Positions 9,201 through 17,687 of a stretch of 64,000 bases of DNA are shown here, in pieces. This DNA is from Pseudomonas viridiflava (GTDB lineage Bacteria > Pseudomonadota > Gammaproteobacteria > Pseudomonadales > Pseudomonadaceae). How positions within the stretch are numbered: position 1 is the first letter of the stretch; every line of letters begins with the position of its first letter. Where the stretch lies: positions 166,344-230,343 of the forward strand of contig NZ_UPSE01000594.1 in assembly GCF_900573885.1 (NCBI RefSeq), read 5' to 3'. The position numbers and the translations under genes were made by a program. The notes beneath the pieces are model-generated. The model was not told the DNA's origin. It did no database searches and saw only the letters and a list, made by a program, of their open reading frames with translations.

Positions 9201-10175
9201 ATGCGTGTGCTCATTACCGGCGCCAATGGCTTTGTCGGCCGCGAACTGCTGCGTTGCCTGCTGGCGCGCGGCACGTTGTGCGGCAAGCCGATCACCACGT
9301 TGCTGGCGCTGGATAGAAACCTCGACGGTTTACCCGACGACCCGCGCGTGCGTCGCCACGACGGCAGCGTTACCGATGCCGCGCTGCTGCGCCGCGTACT
9401 GGCCGATGGCGTGGACGTGGTCTTTCACCTGGTGAGCATTGCCGGTGGGCTGGCCGAGGAGCAGTACGAGCTGGGGTATCAGGTGAACCTGCTCGCCAGC
9501 CTGGAACTGCTCAACCAGCTTCGCAACAAGGCGCGGCCACCGGTGCTGGTGTATGCCAGCAGCGTGGCGGTGTACGGCGGCAATCTGCCGGCGCGCATGA
9601 ACGAACAGGCGCCGCTCAAACCCGAGCTGTCGTACGCCACCCACAAAGCCATGCTGGAAGCCATGGTGCTCGACCTGGCCCGGCGCGGCGAAGTGGATGG
9701 CCGCGCCGTGCGCTTGCCCGGCATCGTCGCGCGTCAGCGTGAGCCCAACGGCCTGCGCTCGGCATTCATGAGCGACCTGATGCGCGCGTTCGCCGAGGGC
9801 GACGCTTATTGCTGCCCGGTTTCGCCGCAGGCCACTTGCTGGTGGATGTCTGCACGCCACTGCGTCACTAACCTGATTCACGCCGCCGAACTGCCGCCAC
9901 AGCAAGTCGTTGACCAGCGGGTATGGCAGCTGCCGGTGCTGCAGTTGTCCATCGCCCAGGTGGTCGATGCCCTGGCTGCCGTCTACGGCGAGGCGCGCCG
10001 CGCCCTGATTACCTACGCGCCCGTGCCGGCACTCGAAAGCTTGTTCGGCCAACTGCCGCCGCTGAAAACACCCCTGGCCCGCGCGGCCGGTTTCAGCCAT
10101 GACGGCAGCGTGGCCGCGCTGGTCCGCAATTCCCTTAATCCACCCGCACTTCGTGGAGCGCCTGCCCATGTTTAA
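9201..10175 (+). CDS. NAD-dependent epimerase/dehydratase, D-erythronate dehydrogenase-like
   Basis: A 324-residue extended SDR. The Rossmann motif TGANGFVGREL lies at residues 6-16, the Ser motif YASSVAVYGG near 115, and the catalytic YATHK near 147-151. A conserved segment like WWMSARHCVTNLIHAAEL follows, a pattern I associate with DenD-type dehydrogenases. The start at 9201 follows GGGGTCGCCG; the longer upstream frame overlaps the FAH gene and is a shadow. Its stop overlaps the cyclase start by eight bases. DenD oxidises D-erythronate at C2, but here the partner genes differ from sugar-acid loci, so the substrate remains open. Confidence 0.8.
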   Translation: MRVLITGANGFVGRELLRCLLARGTLCGKPITTLLALDRNLDGLPDDPRVRRHDGSVTDAALLRRVLADGVDVVFHLVSIAGGLAEEQYELGYQVNLLASLELLNQLRNKARPPVLVYASSVAVYGGNLPARMNEQAPLKPELSYATHKAMLEAMVLDLARRGEVDGRAVRLPGIVARQREPNGLRSAFMSDLMRAFAEGDAYCCPVSPQATCWWMSARHCVTNLIHAAELPPQQVVDQRVWQLPVLQLSIAQVVDALAAVYGEARRALITYAPVPALESLFGQLPPLKTPLARAAGFSHDGSVAALVRNSLNPPALRGAPAHV

Positions 10176-10953
10176 ACCCAGCCGTCGCCTGGTCGACCTG
10201 TCCGTCACCCTCGACAACAACCCCTACACCGACCCGCCACCCTTGCTGCCGAAAATCGACTACATGGATCACCAGCAAGGCTGGCCGGAAATGGCCGCCA
10301 TGTTTCCGGGCCTTGAGCTTGAGCAAATGCCGGGCAATGAATCGTGGGCGGCCGAGCGCTTGCAGATCACCACCCACAGCGGCACCCACATGGATGCGCC
10401 GTGGCATTACGCCTCGACTACCGACGGTGGCAAGCCGGCGTTTGGCATCGATGAACTGCCGCTGGACTGGTGCCTGCAACCCGGCGTGAAGCTGGACTTC
10501 CGCCATCTGCCCGATGGCCATGTGGTAACGGCGAACGAAGTGGAAGCCGAGCTGGCGCGCATCGGCCATGCCTTGCAGCCGCTGGACATCGTGTTGGTAA
10601 ACACCCGCGCCGGCGCCTTGTTCGGCCAACCGGGTTACCTGGAAGCCGGCATTGGCATGGGCCGGGAAGCGACCCTGTACCTGCTCGAACGCGGTGTGCG
10701 CGTGGTGGGCACCGATGCCTGGAGCTGGGACGCACCGTTCAAATACACCCGCGAGCGCTTAGCCGAGAGCGGCGACGCCTCGATTATCTGGGAAGGGCAC
10801 AAGGCCGGGCGCGACATCGGTTACGGCCAGATGGAAAAACTCGCCAACCTGGAAAGCCTGCCGGCCCACGGCTTCGTGGTGTCGTGCTTCCCGTACAAAA
10901 TCAAACACGCGTCGGCCGGGTTCGTTCGCGCTGTGGCCATTTTCAACGACTAA
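10168..10953 (+). CDS. Cyclase family (kynurenine formamidase-like) metal-dependent hydrolase
   Basis: A 261-residue protein with the cyclase-family metal signature HSGTHMDAPWHY near residues 71-82 and the N-terminal LVDLSVTLDNN. Family members hydrolyse amides or lactones, for example N-formylkynurenine or isatin, using a metal held by the HxGTHxDxPxH motif. The start overlaps the SDR stop, and a GTGGAGCGCC ribosome-binding site lies within the SDR gene. It probably opens a ring or lactone in the pathway served by the cluster. Confidence 0.85.
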   Translation: MFKPSRRLVDLSVTLDNNPYTDPPPLLPKIDYMDHQQGWPEMAAMFPGLELEQMPGNESWAAERLQITTHSGTHMDAPWHYASTTDGGKPAFGIDELPLDWCLQPGVKLDFRHLPDGHVVTANEVEAELARIGHALQPLDIVLVNTRAGALFGQPGYLEAGIGMGREATLYLLERGVRVVGTDAWSWDAPFKYTRERLAESGDASIIWEGHKAGRDIGYGQMEKLANLESLPAHGFVVSCFPYKIKHASAGFVRAVAIFND

Positions 10954-10969
10954 AACAAGAGAGAGCTGT

Positions 10970-12604
10970 ATGCCGTTTTCGCCTGCCGTTTCTGCCGGAT
11001 TGTTCAGTGCCGCGCTGCTGCTGTGTAGCTCGGCGTTTGCCGCCACGCCACCCAACATTTTGTTGATAGTCGCCGATGACCTGGGCTACTCGGACCTGGG
11101 CAGCTACGGCGGCGAAATCAATACGCCAAGCCTGGACCAGCTGGCGAAAAACGGCGTGCAGATGACCAGCATGTACGCCGCGCCGACCTGCTCGATCACC
11201 CGTTCGATGCTGATGTCGGGCACCGACAATCACCTGGTCGGGCTCGGCACCATGGCCGAAGCCATGCAGCCGTTTCAGCGCGGCAAACCCGGTTACGAGG
11301 GCTACCTGAACGGGCGCGCCTACTCGATTGCCGAACTGCTTGCAGCCGGGGGTTACCGCACCGCCATGGTGGGCAAATGGCACCTGGGCCTGGAGGCCGA
11401 TCAGGGCCCGGACAAGCGCGGTTTCCAGCAGTCGTTCAGCCTGCTGGAAGGTGGCTCCACACACTTCAAACCCGCCACCGAGCAACCAGCGAAAATCGAG
11501 CAGGTGCACTACCGCGAGAACGGCCAGCCAGTCGAGCTACCGGAGAATTTCTACTCCACCGATTTCTACACCGACAAACTGCTCAGCTACCTGAAAGCGG
11601 GCAAGGCAGACAATAAACCGTTTTTCGCCTACGCCGCCTACACGGCGCCGCACTGGCCCTTGCAGGCGCCAAAGGCGTATCTGGACAAATACAAAGGCCG
11701 TTTCGATCAAGGCTACGACAGCGTTCGCGCCAGCCGGATCGAGCGCATGAAGGCACTCGGCATTCTGTCACCCGAAGCCATCGCGGCAAGGCCACTTCCG
11801 GTTAACCCGAAGCTGCCTGGCTGGGACCAGCTCACGCCTGAGCAGAAACGCAGCGAAGCGCGAAAAATGGAGATCTACGCGGCCATGGTCGACAACCTCG
11901 ACCACAACATTGGCCGGCTTGTGAGCTACCTGCGCGAAAGCGGGCAGTACGACAACACGCTGATCGTGTTCATGTCCGACAACGGTGCCGCCGGCGAAAA
12001 CCACACCCAGTTCTACCCGGCCGGTGCGCACACCAACAACGCCTACGCCAACCTTGGCCAGCGCGGTTCACAAATCGACTATGGCCTGCGCTGGGCTGAA
12101 GTCAGCGCCGCGCCGTTTCACCTATTCAAAGGCACCACCGCAGAAGGCGGCATCAGCGTGCCGGCCATCATCAATCTGCCCAAAAGCCTTCATCGTCAAG
12201 GCATAGAGCGCGGCATCGCGCGGGTCGACGACCTGGCGCCGACGTTTCTCGCTGTCGCCGGACTGCCCGTTCCCAACGACGCCAACAAACAACCGATCAC
12301 GGGCAAGTCGATGGTGCCGCTGTTAACCGGGCAGGGCAGCGCCCATGAAAACCCGGCGCTGGCCGGCGAGCTGTTCGGCAACGCCTATTACCGCGAAGGC
12401 AACCTGAAACTGCTGGGCATGCGCCCGCAAACCGGCTTTGGCGAAGCACCACAGCCGCCGCAATGGCAATTGTTCGACCTGAGCAAAGACCGTGGCGAAA
12501 CCACCGACCTGGCGTCATCCCAACCCGAAACCGTGCAGCGTTTGAAGGCCGCGTGGCTGGAATATGCCAAGCAGGTTGGCGTGGTATTCCCGCCGCGGCC
12601 CTGA
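10970..12604 (+). CDS. Arylsulfatase (sulfatase family), exported, with unusual active-site motif
   Basis: A 544-residue protein with a signal peptide (about 1-24, ending SSAFAA). The metal-binding VADDLGYSDLG is at about 32-42, GKWHLG near 135 and MSDNGAAGEN near 335. The layout resembles Pseudomonas aeruginosa AtsA. The formylglycine site reads C74-S-I-T-R78 where the family normally has C-x-P-x-R, or C-x-A-x-R in some; Ile replaces the Pro required by known maturation enzymes. It may still cleave sulfate or phosphate esters, may depend on another maturation route, or may be a poor enzyme. No sulfatase-maturation gene lies in the window. It sits 16 bases after the cyclase gene. Confidence 0.87.
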   Translation: MPFSPAVSAGLFSAALLLCSSAFAATPPNILLIVADDLGYSDLGSYGGEINTPSLDQLAKNGVQMTSMYAAPTCSITRSMLMSGTDNHLVGLGTMAEAMQPFQRGKPGYEGYLNGRAYSIAELLAAGGYRTAMVGKWHLGLEADQGPDKRGFQQSFSLLEGGSTHFKPATEQPAKIEQVHYRENGQPVELPENFYSTDFYTDKLLSYLKAGKADNKPFFAYAAYTAPHWPLQAPKAYLDKYKGRFDQGYDSVRASRIERMKALGILSPEAIAARPLPVNPKLPGWDQLTPEQKRSEARKMEIYAAMVDNLDHNIGRLVSYLRESGQYDNTLIVFMSDNGAAGENHTQFYPAGAHTNNAYANLGQRGSQIDYGLRWAEVSAAPFHLFKGTTAEGGISVPAIINLPKSLHRQGIERGIARVDDLAPTFLAVAGLPVPNDANKQPITGKSMVPLLTGQGSAHENPALAGELFGNAYYREGNLKLLGMRPQTGFGEAPQPPQWQLFDLSKDRGETTDLASSQPETVQRLKAAWLEYAKQVGVVFPPRP

Positions 12605-12621
12605 GGCCTTTATTTCACACA

Positions 12622-12640
12622 GGCGGCGACTGACGCCGCC
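12622..12640 (+). promoter_or_regulatory. GC-rich hairpin abutting a ribosome-binding site
   Basis: GGCGGCG and CGCCGCC flank a five-base loop, and the hairpin ends directly at the AGGAG of the Cache gene. There is no T-run, so it is not a classical terminator. It could modulate translation or protect the mRNA end between the sulfatase and Cache genes. Confidence 0.45.
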
Positions 12641-12653
12641 AGGAGTTGCAACC

Positions 12654-13505
12654 GTGGGCATTATTCGAATGATCGGCTGTGGCGTGCTGGCGTTGTTCGC
12701 CATCACCCAGCCGTGCGTCGCCGAAACCGCCGTGGAGCCTTCCGCGGCGACGCGCAAGCTGCTCGACAGCGCCGTGGACTACTACCGCACCCAGGGCGAC
12801 GCCGCGCTTGCCGCGTTCAGCCGCCAGGGCGAATTCATTGACGGTGAGCGCTACGTGTTCGTCGTCGACACCCACGGCACCATGCTTGCCAGCGGCGGGC
12901 CGTCGGCGGTGCTGATCGGCCGTAACGTCAACAAGGTGCTACCGCCCGAACTGCGCACAGCGTTTGCCAAGGCACTGAACACCAAAGAAGAAGAGGGCGT
13001 GCAAAACGCCGAATACCCGTGGAAGAACTGGGCAGACGGCCGGGTAGAGCGCAAACGCGTGTTTTTCCGCCGCGTGGGCGAACGCATTATTGCCGTCGGC
13101 CACTACCTGCCAAGGGCCACACCCGAACAAGCCGCGCAACTGCTAAGCAAAAGCGCCCAGGCCATCGAGCAGGATCCGGCGGCGAGCTTCAAAGCCATCA
13201 ACGAACTCTCCGCCGACTTTCGCGAAGACGACCTCTACGTCTTCGTCATCGACCTCACCACCCGCCGCTACGTCGCCCACGGCTACAACCTGCGCCTGCT
13301 GGGCGTGGACTTCGCCACCATCCACGACCCGCAAGGCAAACCCGTCGGCGCACCGATACTGGCGCTGATGGCAAAGCAGGCGCAGGGCGGCTACGACTAT
13401 CGCTGGAAAAACCCCGTGACCGGCAAGGTGGAAGACAAACACGCGTTGCTGCGCAAGGCGGGCAATTATGGGGTGGCGGTGGGGTATTACCGCAACGGCA
13501 AGTAG
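12654..13505 (+). CDS. Exported protein with two Cache-type domains
   Basis: A 283-residue protein assigned a GTG start eight bases after AGGAG; an ATG five codons later is possible. A signal peptide (about 1-23, ending CVAETA) is followed by two similar halves. Each has an alpha-helical lead, then a YVFVVDTHGTMLASGG or YVFVIDLTTRRYVAHG strand, a G-R-N/L-G turn, and a late WKN(W/P) segment with V(E/R)xK. This duplication resembles single-Cache (sCache_2) sensor domains without a membrane or signalling part. It may act as a periplasmic ligand-binding partner for a sensor elsewhere. It is the last gene of the forward block. Confidence 0.75.
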   Translation: MGIIRMIGCGVLALFAITQPCVAETAVEPSAATRKLLDSAVDYYRTQGDAALAAFSRQGEFIDGERYVFVVDTHGTMLASGGPSAVLIGRNVNKVLPPELRTAFAKALNTKEEEGVQNAEYPWKNWADGRVERKRVFFRRVGERIIAVGHYLPRATPEQAAQLLSKSAQAIEQDPAASFKAINELSADFREDDLYVFVIDLTTRRYVAHGYNLRLLGVDFATIHDPQGKPVGAPILALMAKQAQGGYDYRWKNPVTGKVEDKHALLRKAGNYGVAVGYYRNGK

Positions 13506-13574
13506 GGCAACACCGGGCGAGCCAACCTGGGTTGTATAGCCGTCGTTGCAGCACGGCGTTTACCCTGTGGCGGA

Positions 13575-14978
13575 TCAGGCGTCCGCCACGCGGGGAGGCG
13601 CTGTGGCAAGGAGGAAGAGGGCGGTCATGCACAGGCCGGCTGTTGCTAAAAAAGTAATGCCGAACGCGTAGGTGATGCTCTGTGGGGAGTTCTGGGCGAG
13701 CAGTTGATGGTCGAGCATGCGTGCAAAAAGCACCGGGGCCAGGGAAGCGCCGGCGAGCAATCCGAGCGTGCGAGACAGCCCGAGTAAACCCGAGAGCACG
13801 CCTCGGTGCTGCAGCGTAATGTGCAGCATGGCCGCCGTGTTGTTGGCGGCCAGGAACAATTGAAAACCTGGCGTGGCCAGCGCCATGCCGATCAGGTAGC
13901 CGGGAACACCCATGAACGCGGGGAGCACCGCCAGGGCGATGAGGCCGGCGCTGGACAGCCCCAGGCCTGCACGCAGTGTTCGCGTCGCGCCGAAGCGGTC
14001 GGTGGCGCGCCCGGCCGGCAGGCCCGACAGCGCCGCGATGAAGGGTCCTACCGCCATTACCAGCCCGGTTTGCGCAGCGCTTAGTCCCAAGCCAAAAACC
14101 AGAAATAACGGCCCGACCACCAACGTGGCCATCATGATGCTGCCCACTATCACGTTCATGCACAGCGACGAGGCCGTGTCGCGGGTGCGTACAATTTCAA
14201 TGGGAATCAGCGGGTTGGTAGTTGACCGCTCGGTACGAATGAAGAGTAGAAACGCTGTTGCGCACAGCACAAGGAGCGCGACTGACAGGGCAGTTGCCCT
14301 GTCGTTGCCTCCGGTTGCAGCGAGCGCCAAACAAAACAGTGCGGTGCAAAACCAGAAACAGCCCTTCCAGTCGAAGCGCTCATTCAATGGGGTGGTTCGT
14401 TCCGTCTTGGGGATGGTCCGCAGCGCGATCAGCACAACGCCTACAGTGCAAAGCACTAACAGAACGAAAAGCGAACGCCAGCCAAAGGCGTCAGTCAGCA
14501 GGCCGCCGACGGCGGGCCCCATTGCGGTGCCAATGGCCGACACAGTTCCAAGCAGGCCCATGAACGTGCCCAGACGGTCGGGTGGAACCAATGTTTTGAT
14601 AATCGCCATCGGCAGCGACATCAATACTGCCGCCGCCAAGCCCTGCGCCGTGCGGGCAGCAATTAGCCAGCCCAGTGTCGGCGCCACTGCAGCGGCCACG
14701 CAGGCCAGAATGAACAGTGTGAGCGCGCCGAGCAACACACGTCGATTGCCGAACAGATCACCCATTCGTCCCGCCGGAACAATGGCTACGGTTACCGCCA
14801 GCAAATAGGCAACGACCACCCACTGCACCTGCGGCACATCTGCAGAAAAATCATGTGCAAGGGTTGGCAGCGCAACGGCCGCAATGCTCGTACCCAGCGA
14901 AGCCAGTGAAACGGCGCCCGCCAAGGCGACTAACGCCAGCGTGGGGGGAGAGGCGAACGAATCATTTTTCATCTGCAT
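13575..14978 (-). CDS. MFS transporter, DHA2-like multidrug efflux type
   Basis: A 467-residue, 13-14-helix protein. The MFS motif A region is AGRMGDLFGNRRVLLG (about 66-81), and motif C-like glycines occur in GTAMGPAVGGLLTDAFGWR (about 145-163), typical of drug:H+ antiporters. The ATG at 14978 is chosen because AGG lies five bases upstream; a second ATG two codons later is also possible. It is transcribed divergently from a MerR-type regulator, and a MerR-type promoter with a 19-bp spacer reads into it, so it is probably induced by a compound or oxidant sensed by that regulator. Confidence 0.85.
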   Translation of the reverse strand: MQMKNDSFASPPTLALVALAGAVSLASLGTSIAAVALPTLAHDFSADVPQVQWVVVAYLLAVTVAIVPAGRMGDLFGNRRVLLGALTLFILACVAAAVAPTLGWLIAARTAQGLAAAVLMSLPMAIIKTLVPPDRLGTFMGLLGTVSAIGTAMGPAVGGLLTDAFGWRSLFVLLVLCTVGVVLIALRTIPKTERTTPLNERFDWKGCFWFCTALFCLALAATGGNDRATALSVALLVLCATAFLLFIRTERSTTNPLIPIEIVRTRDTASSLCMNVIVGSIMMATLVVGPLFLVFGLGLSAAQTGLVMAVGPFIAALSGLPAGRATDRFGATRTLRAGLGLSSAGLIALAVLPAFMGVPGYLIGMALATPGFQLFLAANNTAAMLHITLQHRGVLSGLLGLSRTLGLLAGASLAPVLFARMLDHQLLAQNSPQSITYAFGITFLATAGLCMTALFLLATAPPRVADA

Positions 14979-15005
14979 TGCTGCCTGTTGAGCGAGTGAT
15001 GGCCT

Positions 15006-15036
15006 ACTATCCAACTTCAAGTCAACTTGAGGTCAA
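15006..15036 (-). promoter_or_regulatory. MerR-type promoter/operator for the MFS gene
   Basis: On the minus strand TTGACC (15036-15031) and GATAGT (15011-15006) are separated by exactly 19 bases, the elongated spacer typical of MerR-family targets. Inside the spacer region lies the dyad ACTTCAAGTC/AACTTGAGGT (15014-15033), similar to SoxR-type boxes. It also overlaps the merR-like ribosome-binding region, so self-control is likely. Confidence 0.75.
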
Positions 15037-15038
15037 GC

Positions 15039-15497
15039 ATGAAGCTGATCGATATCGGCGCCCTTGCAAAGGTCAGCGGATGCAGCGCGTCCACCTTGCG
15101 TTATTACGAAGAGCTCGGCTTGATCAAGTCTGTGGCCCGCAATGGCTTGCGTCGGCAATACAACGAAGAAACCATCGCTCAGCTCGCACTGATTTCTCTG
15201 GGGAAGTCCGGCGGTTTTTCGCTGGATGAAATCCGTAGCATGTTCGATGGCAATCAGACCCCAACGCTGACGGGTGCGGCGCTGCATCAAAAAGCGGATG
15301 AGCTGGACAGCCAGATTCAACGCATGACAACCATGAGCCGGCTGCTCAGACACGTGGCTGAATGTCCGGCGCCTTCGCACATGGAATGCCCGAGGTTTCG
15401 CACGCTGTTGCTCTCGACAAGTACGAGCGCAAGTGCAGGGAGAATCAGGAAGGCGATTGCGCAGCGAAGCCGGGTAACGGCGGCGAATCCGAAATAG
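15039..15497 (+). CDS. MerR family transcriptional regulator
   Basis: A 152-residue regulator starting MKLIDIGALAKVSG, with a winged-helix DNA-binding domain at residues 1-70 (TLRYYEELGLI and the RRQYNEE wing) and a dimerisation helix about 80-115. The C-terminal part has a Cys pair (AECPAPSHMECP) that might sense a metal or oxidant, though the spacing does not fit the classic SoxR iron-sulfur cluster. The ATG at 15039 is preferred to a TTG four codons upstream because TTGAGG is well placed. It almost certainly controls the divergent MFS gene. Confidence 0.88.
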   Translation: MKLIDIGALAKVSGCSASTLRYYEELGLIKSVARNGLRRQYNEETIAQLALISLGKSGGFSLDEIRSMFDGNQTPTLTGAALHQKADELDSQIQRMTTMSRLLRHVAECPAPSHMECPRFRTLLLSTSTSASAGRIRKAIAQRSRVTAANPK

Positions 15498-15500
15498 GCG

Positions 15501-17687
15501 TTAGCGCGGCAGGCCCGGATTTACCGGTGCGCCATTGAGGGTTTCCAGCAGCCGGTTGAAGGCCTCGATGCTGAGCGGTGGGTAGTAGAAATAACCCTGA
15601 ACTTCGTCGATCCCCTCGGCCTGCACCAGTTGCAGTTGCGCCGCCGTTTCCACACCTTCGGCCGTGGTTTGCAGTGACAAGGCGCGGCACAGCCCGGCAA
15701 TGGACGACAACAGCGCGCGCCCGCGCGGTGACTGTTCCAGGTCGGAGATAAAGCTGCGGTCTATTTTCACCCGGTCCAGTGGCAGCTCTTTCAGGTAACT
15801 GAGGGAGGAATAACCGGTGCCGAAGTCATCAAGGGCAATGCGAAAGCCGGCATCGCGCAGCGCTTGCAAGCGTTGACGGGCGAAAGCCGAGTCTTCCAGC
15901 AGGATGGACTCGGTAACTTCCAGTTCCAGCGCCTCGGGCGGCGCTTCGCAGTTCGCCATGCTGTCGGTGAGTACCGGCAGCAATTGCTCATCACGTAACT
16001 GGCGCGCCGACAGGTTGATCGCCAGCGATAACGACCAGCCGCGCGCCTGCCAGTCGTTGAGTAGCACCGCGGCCTCGCGAACCAGCCAATGGCCGATGGG
16101 CACGATCAAGCCAAGTTCTTCTGCTAACGGAATAAACGTGTCGGGCGCCACGCGCCCGTACTCGGTGGTGTCCCAGCGCAGCAAGGCCTCGGCGCCGACA
16201 ATGCGCTGGTCGCTCAGGCGAATTTTTGGTTGCAGCGCCAGGCTCAGTTCGTTTTGCGCTTGTGCCCGGCGAAGCAGGTTGGCGAGTTTGATGCGATGCA
16301 CCAGTTGCTCGTTCAGCTCCGGGCGGTACAAGGCGTATCGATTGCGGCCTTCGCGCTTGGCGACATACATGGCGGCGTCGGCATGGCGCAGCAGATCGCC
16401 GGCTTCTTCGCCGTGTTCCGGCGCCAAGGCGATGCCGATGCTCGGGGTGGCAGTGAGAATATGGCCGGCCAGGTCCATGGGTTCGTTGAGCACGCGAATC
16501 AGCTTGTCGGCGACCACCAGCACTTCGGTGTGACTACGCAATTCCAGCAGCACCACAAACTCGTCGCCGCCCCAGCGGGCCACCAGATCGCCCTGGCGCA
16601 GCGCCTGCTGAAGTCGCTTGGCCACTTGTTGCAGCAGGCTGTCGCCGATGTCGTGGCCGAAGGCGTCGTTAACCTGTTTGAAGTCGTCCAGATCGACAAA
16701 CAGCAGCGCCAGGTAACAGCCGCTGCGCTGATGCTGCAAGGCGCGCTGCAAATGCTCCTGAAACTGCAGGCGGTTGGGCAGCTGCGTGAGCACATCGAGG
16801 CGAGCCAGGTGCTGCAGATGATCCGCCGCACGGCGGCGCTCGCTGATGTCGCGCAGCGACAAGACCAGATGACCGGCGTGCTGGTCGCGGCCGTGCACCA
16901 GTGTGCTGGTCAGCTCCACGGGCGTGCGCAGGCCGCTGTGGCGCACGCAGGTGAGTTCGCCTTGCCAGTGATCGGCGCTGCTTAGTGCCGGCCATGGGCT
17001 GTGGTCGTCGGCATCGAGTAGCAGCGTGTCGAACTGCAGGTCGGGCAGTTGCGCGGCGCTGATGCCGATCAGTTCGAGAAACGCGGCGTTCGCTTGCAGC
17101 ACTCGCCGGTCTGCGGTCAGTACCGCATTGGCGTCGCGATTGTTGGCAAACGCGGCGGCCAGCAGGCGCAAGTGTTCTTCGGCCTCGCGCTGGCGGCTGA
17201 TGTCTTTGCAGGTACCGGTGATGCGTTGCGCCAGGCCGTCGCTGTTGCGCTCCACCGCACGGCCCTGGGTGCGCAACCAGTGCCACGCCTGTGCCGGCGT
17301 ATTGCGTACGCGAAATTCCAGATCGTAGTAATCGCACGTACCGCACAGGTGCTCGTTCCAGGCGAGCAGGGCGGGGCCCTGGTCGTCCGGGTGCAAGCGC
17401 TGCACCCAGTCGGCCCAGGGCAGCGTTTCGCCCAGGGTCTCGCCGGGATCGCTGGAGAAATAATGCAGGCGCATCTGATTATCCTGCGCCTGCCATTCCC
17501 AGATCAGCTCGCCGCTGCCCCACAGAGCCAGCTGCAGGCGGCGCTGATCTTCGGAAGCACTGAGGGCACGCTTGAGCTCGACCGTGCTCAGGTACAACTC
17601 GCGGGATTTTTCGGTGAGCAACTGCTCGGCGGTCTTGCGCGCCTGACGCTCGCGATCCAGGCGACGCTGCCAGAGTTCCTCGCTCAC
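15501..17687 (-). CDS. PAS-PAS-GGDEF-EAL cyclic-di-GMP enzyme, partner of H-NOX
   Basis: A 728-residue cytoplasmic protein: N-terminal coiled coil (about 1-50), two PAS-like regions (about 55-170 and 175-290), GGDEF (about 300-455) and EAL (about 470-715). The cyclase motif is RWGGDEF near 372, with an inhibitory I-site RQGD five residues before it. The phosphodiesterase motifs GAEALLRW, LEVTES, DDFGTGYSS and AEGVET are intact, so both activities are possible. It starts at GTG overlapping the H-NOX stop (GTGA). This fits known H-NOX/diguanylate cyclase-phosphodiesterase pairs in which nitric oxide binding changes cyclic-di-GMP turnover and biofilm formation. Confidence 0.88.
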   Translation of the reverse strand: MSEELWQRRLDRERQARKTAEQLLTEKSRELYLSTVELKRALSASEDQRRLQLALWGSGELIWEWQAQDNQMRLHYFSSDPGETLGETLPWADWVQRLHPDDQGPALLAWNEHLCGTCDYYDLEFRVRNTPAQAWHWLRTQGRAVERNSDGLAQRITGTCKDISRQREAEEHLRLLAAAFANNRDANAVLTADRRVLQANAAFLELIGISAAQLPDLQFDTLLLDADDHSPWPALSSADHWQGELTCVRHSGLRTPVELTSTLVHGRDQHAGHLVLSLRDISERRRAADHLQHLARLDVLTQLPNRLQFQEHLQRALQHQRSGCYLALLFVDLDDFKQVNDAFGHDIGDSLLQQVAKRLQQALRQGDLVARWGGDEFVVLLELRSHTEVLVVADKLIRVLNEPMDLAGHILTATPSIGIALAPEHGEEAGDLLRHADAAMYVAKREGRNRYALYRPELNEQLVHRIKLANLLRRAQAQNELSLALQPKIRLSDQRIVGAEALLRWDTTEYGRVAPDTFIPLAEELGLIVPIGHWLVREAAVLLNDWQARGWSLSLAINLSARQLRDEQLLPVLTDSMANCEAPPEALELEVTESILLEDSAFARQRLQALRDAGFRIALDDFGTGYSSLSYLKELPLDRVKIDRSFISDLEQSPRGRALLSSIAGLCRALSLQTTAEGVETAAQLQLVQAEGIDEVQGYFYYPPLSIEAFNRLLETLNGAPVNPGLPR

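Noticed and set aside
13528..13555. Weak GCCGT/ACGGC hairpin between the Cache and MFS genes
   Set aside because: Only five pairs and no proper T-run; too weak to call a terminator.
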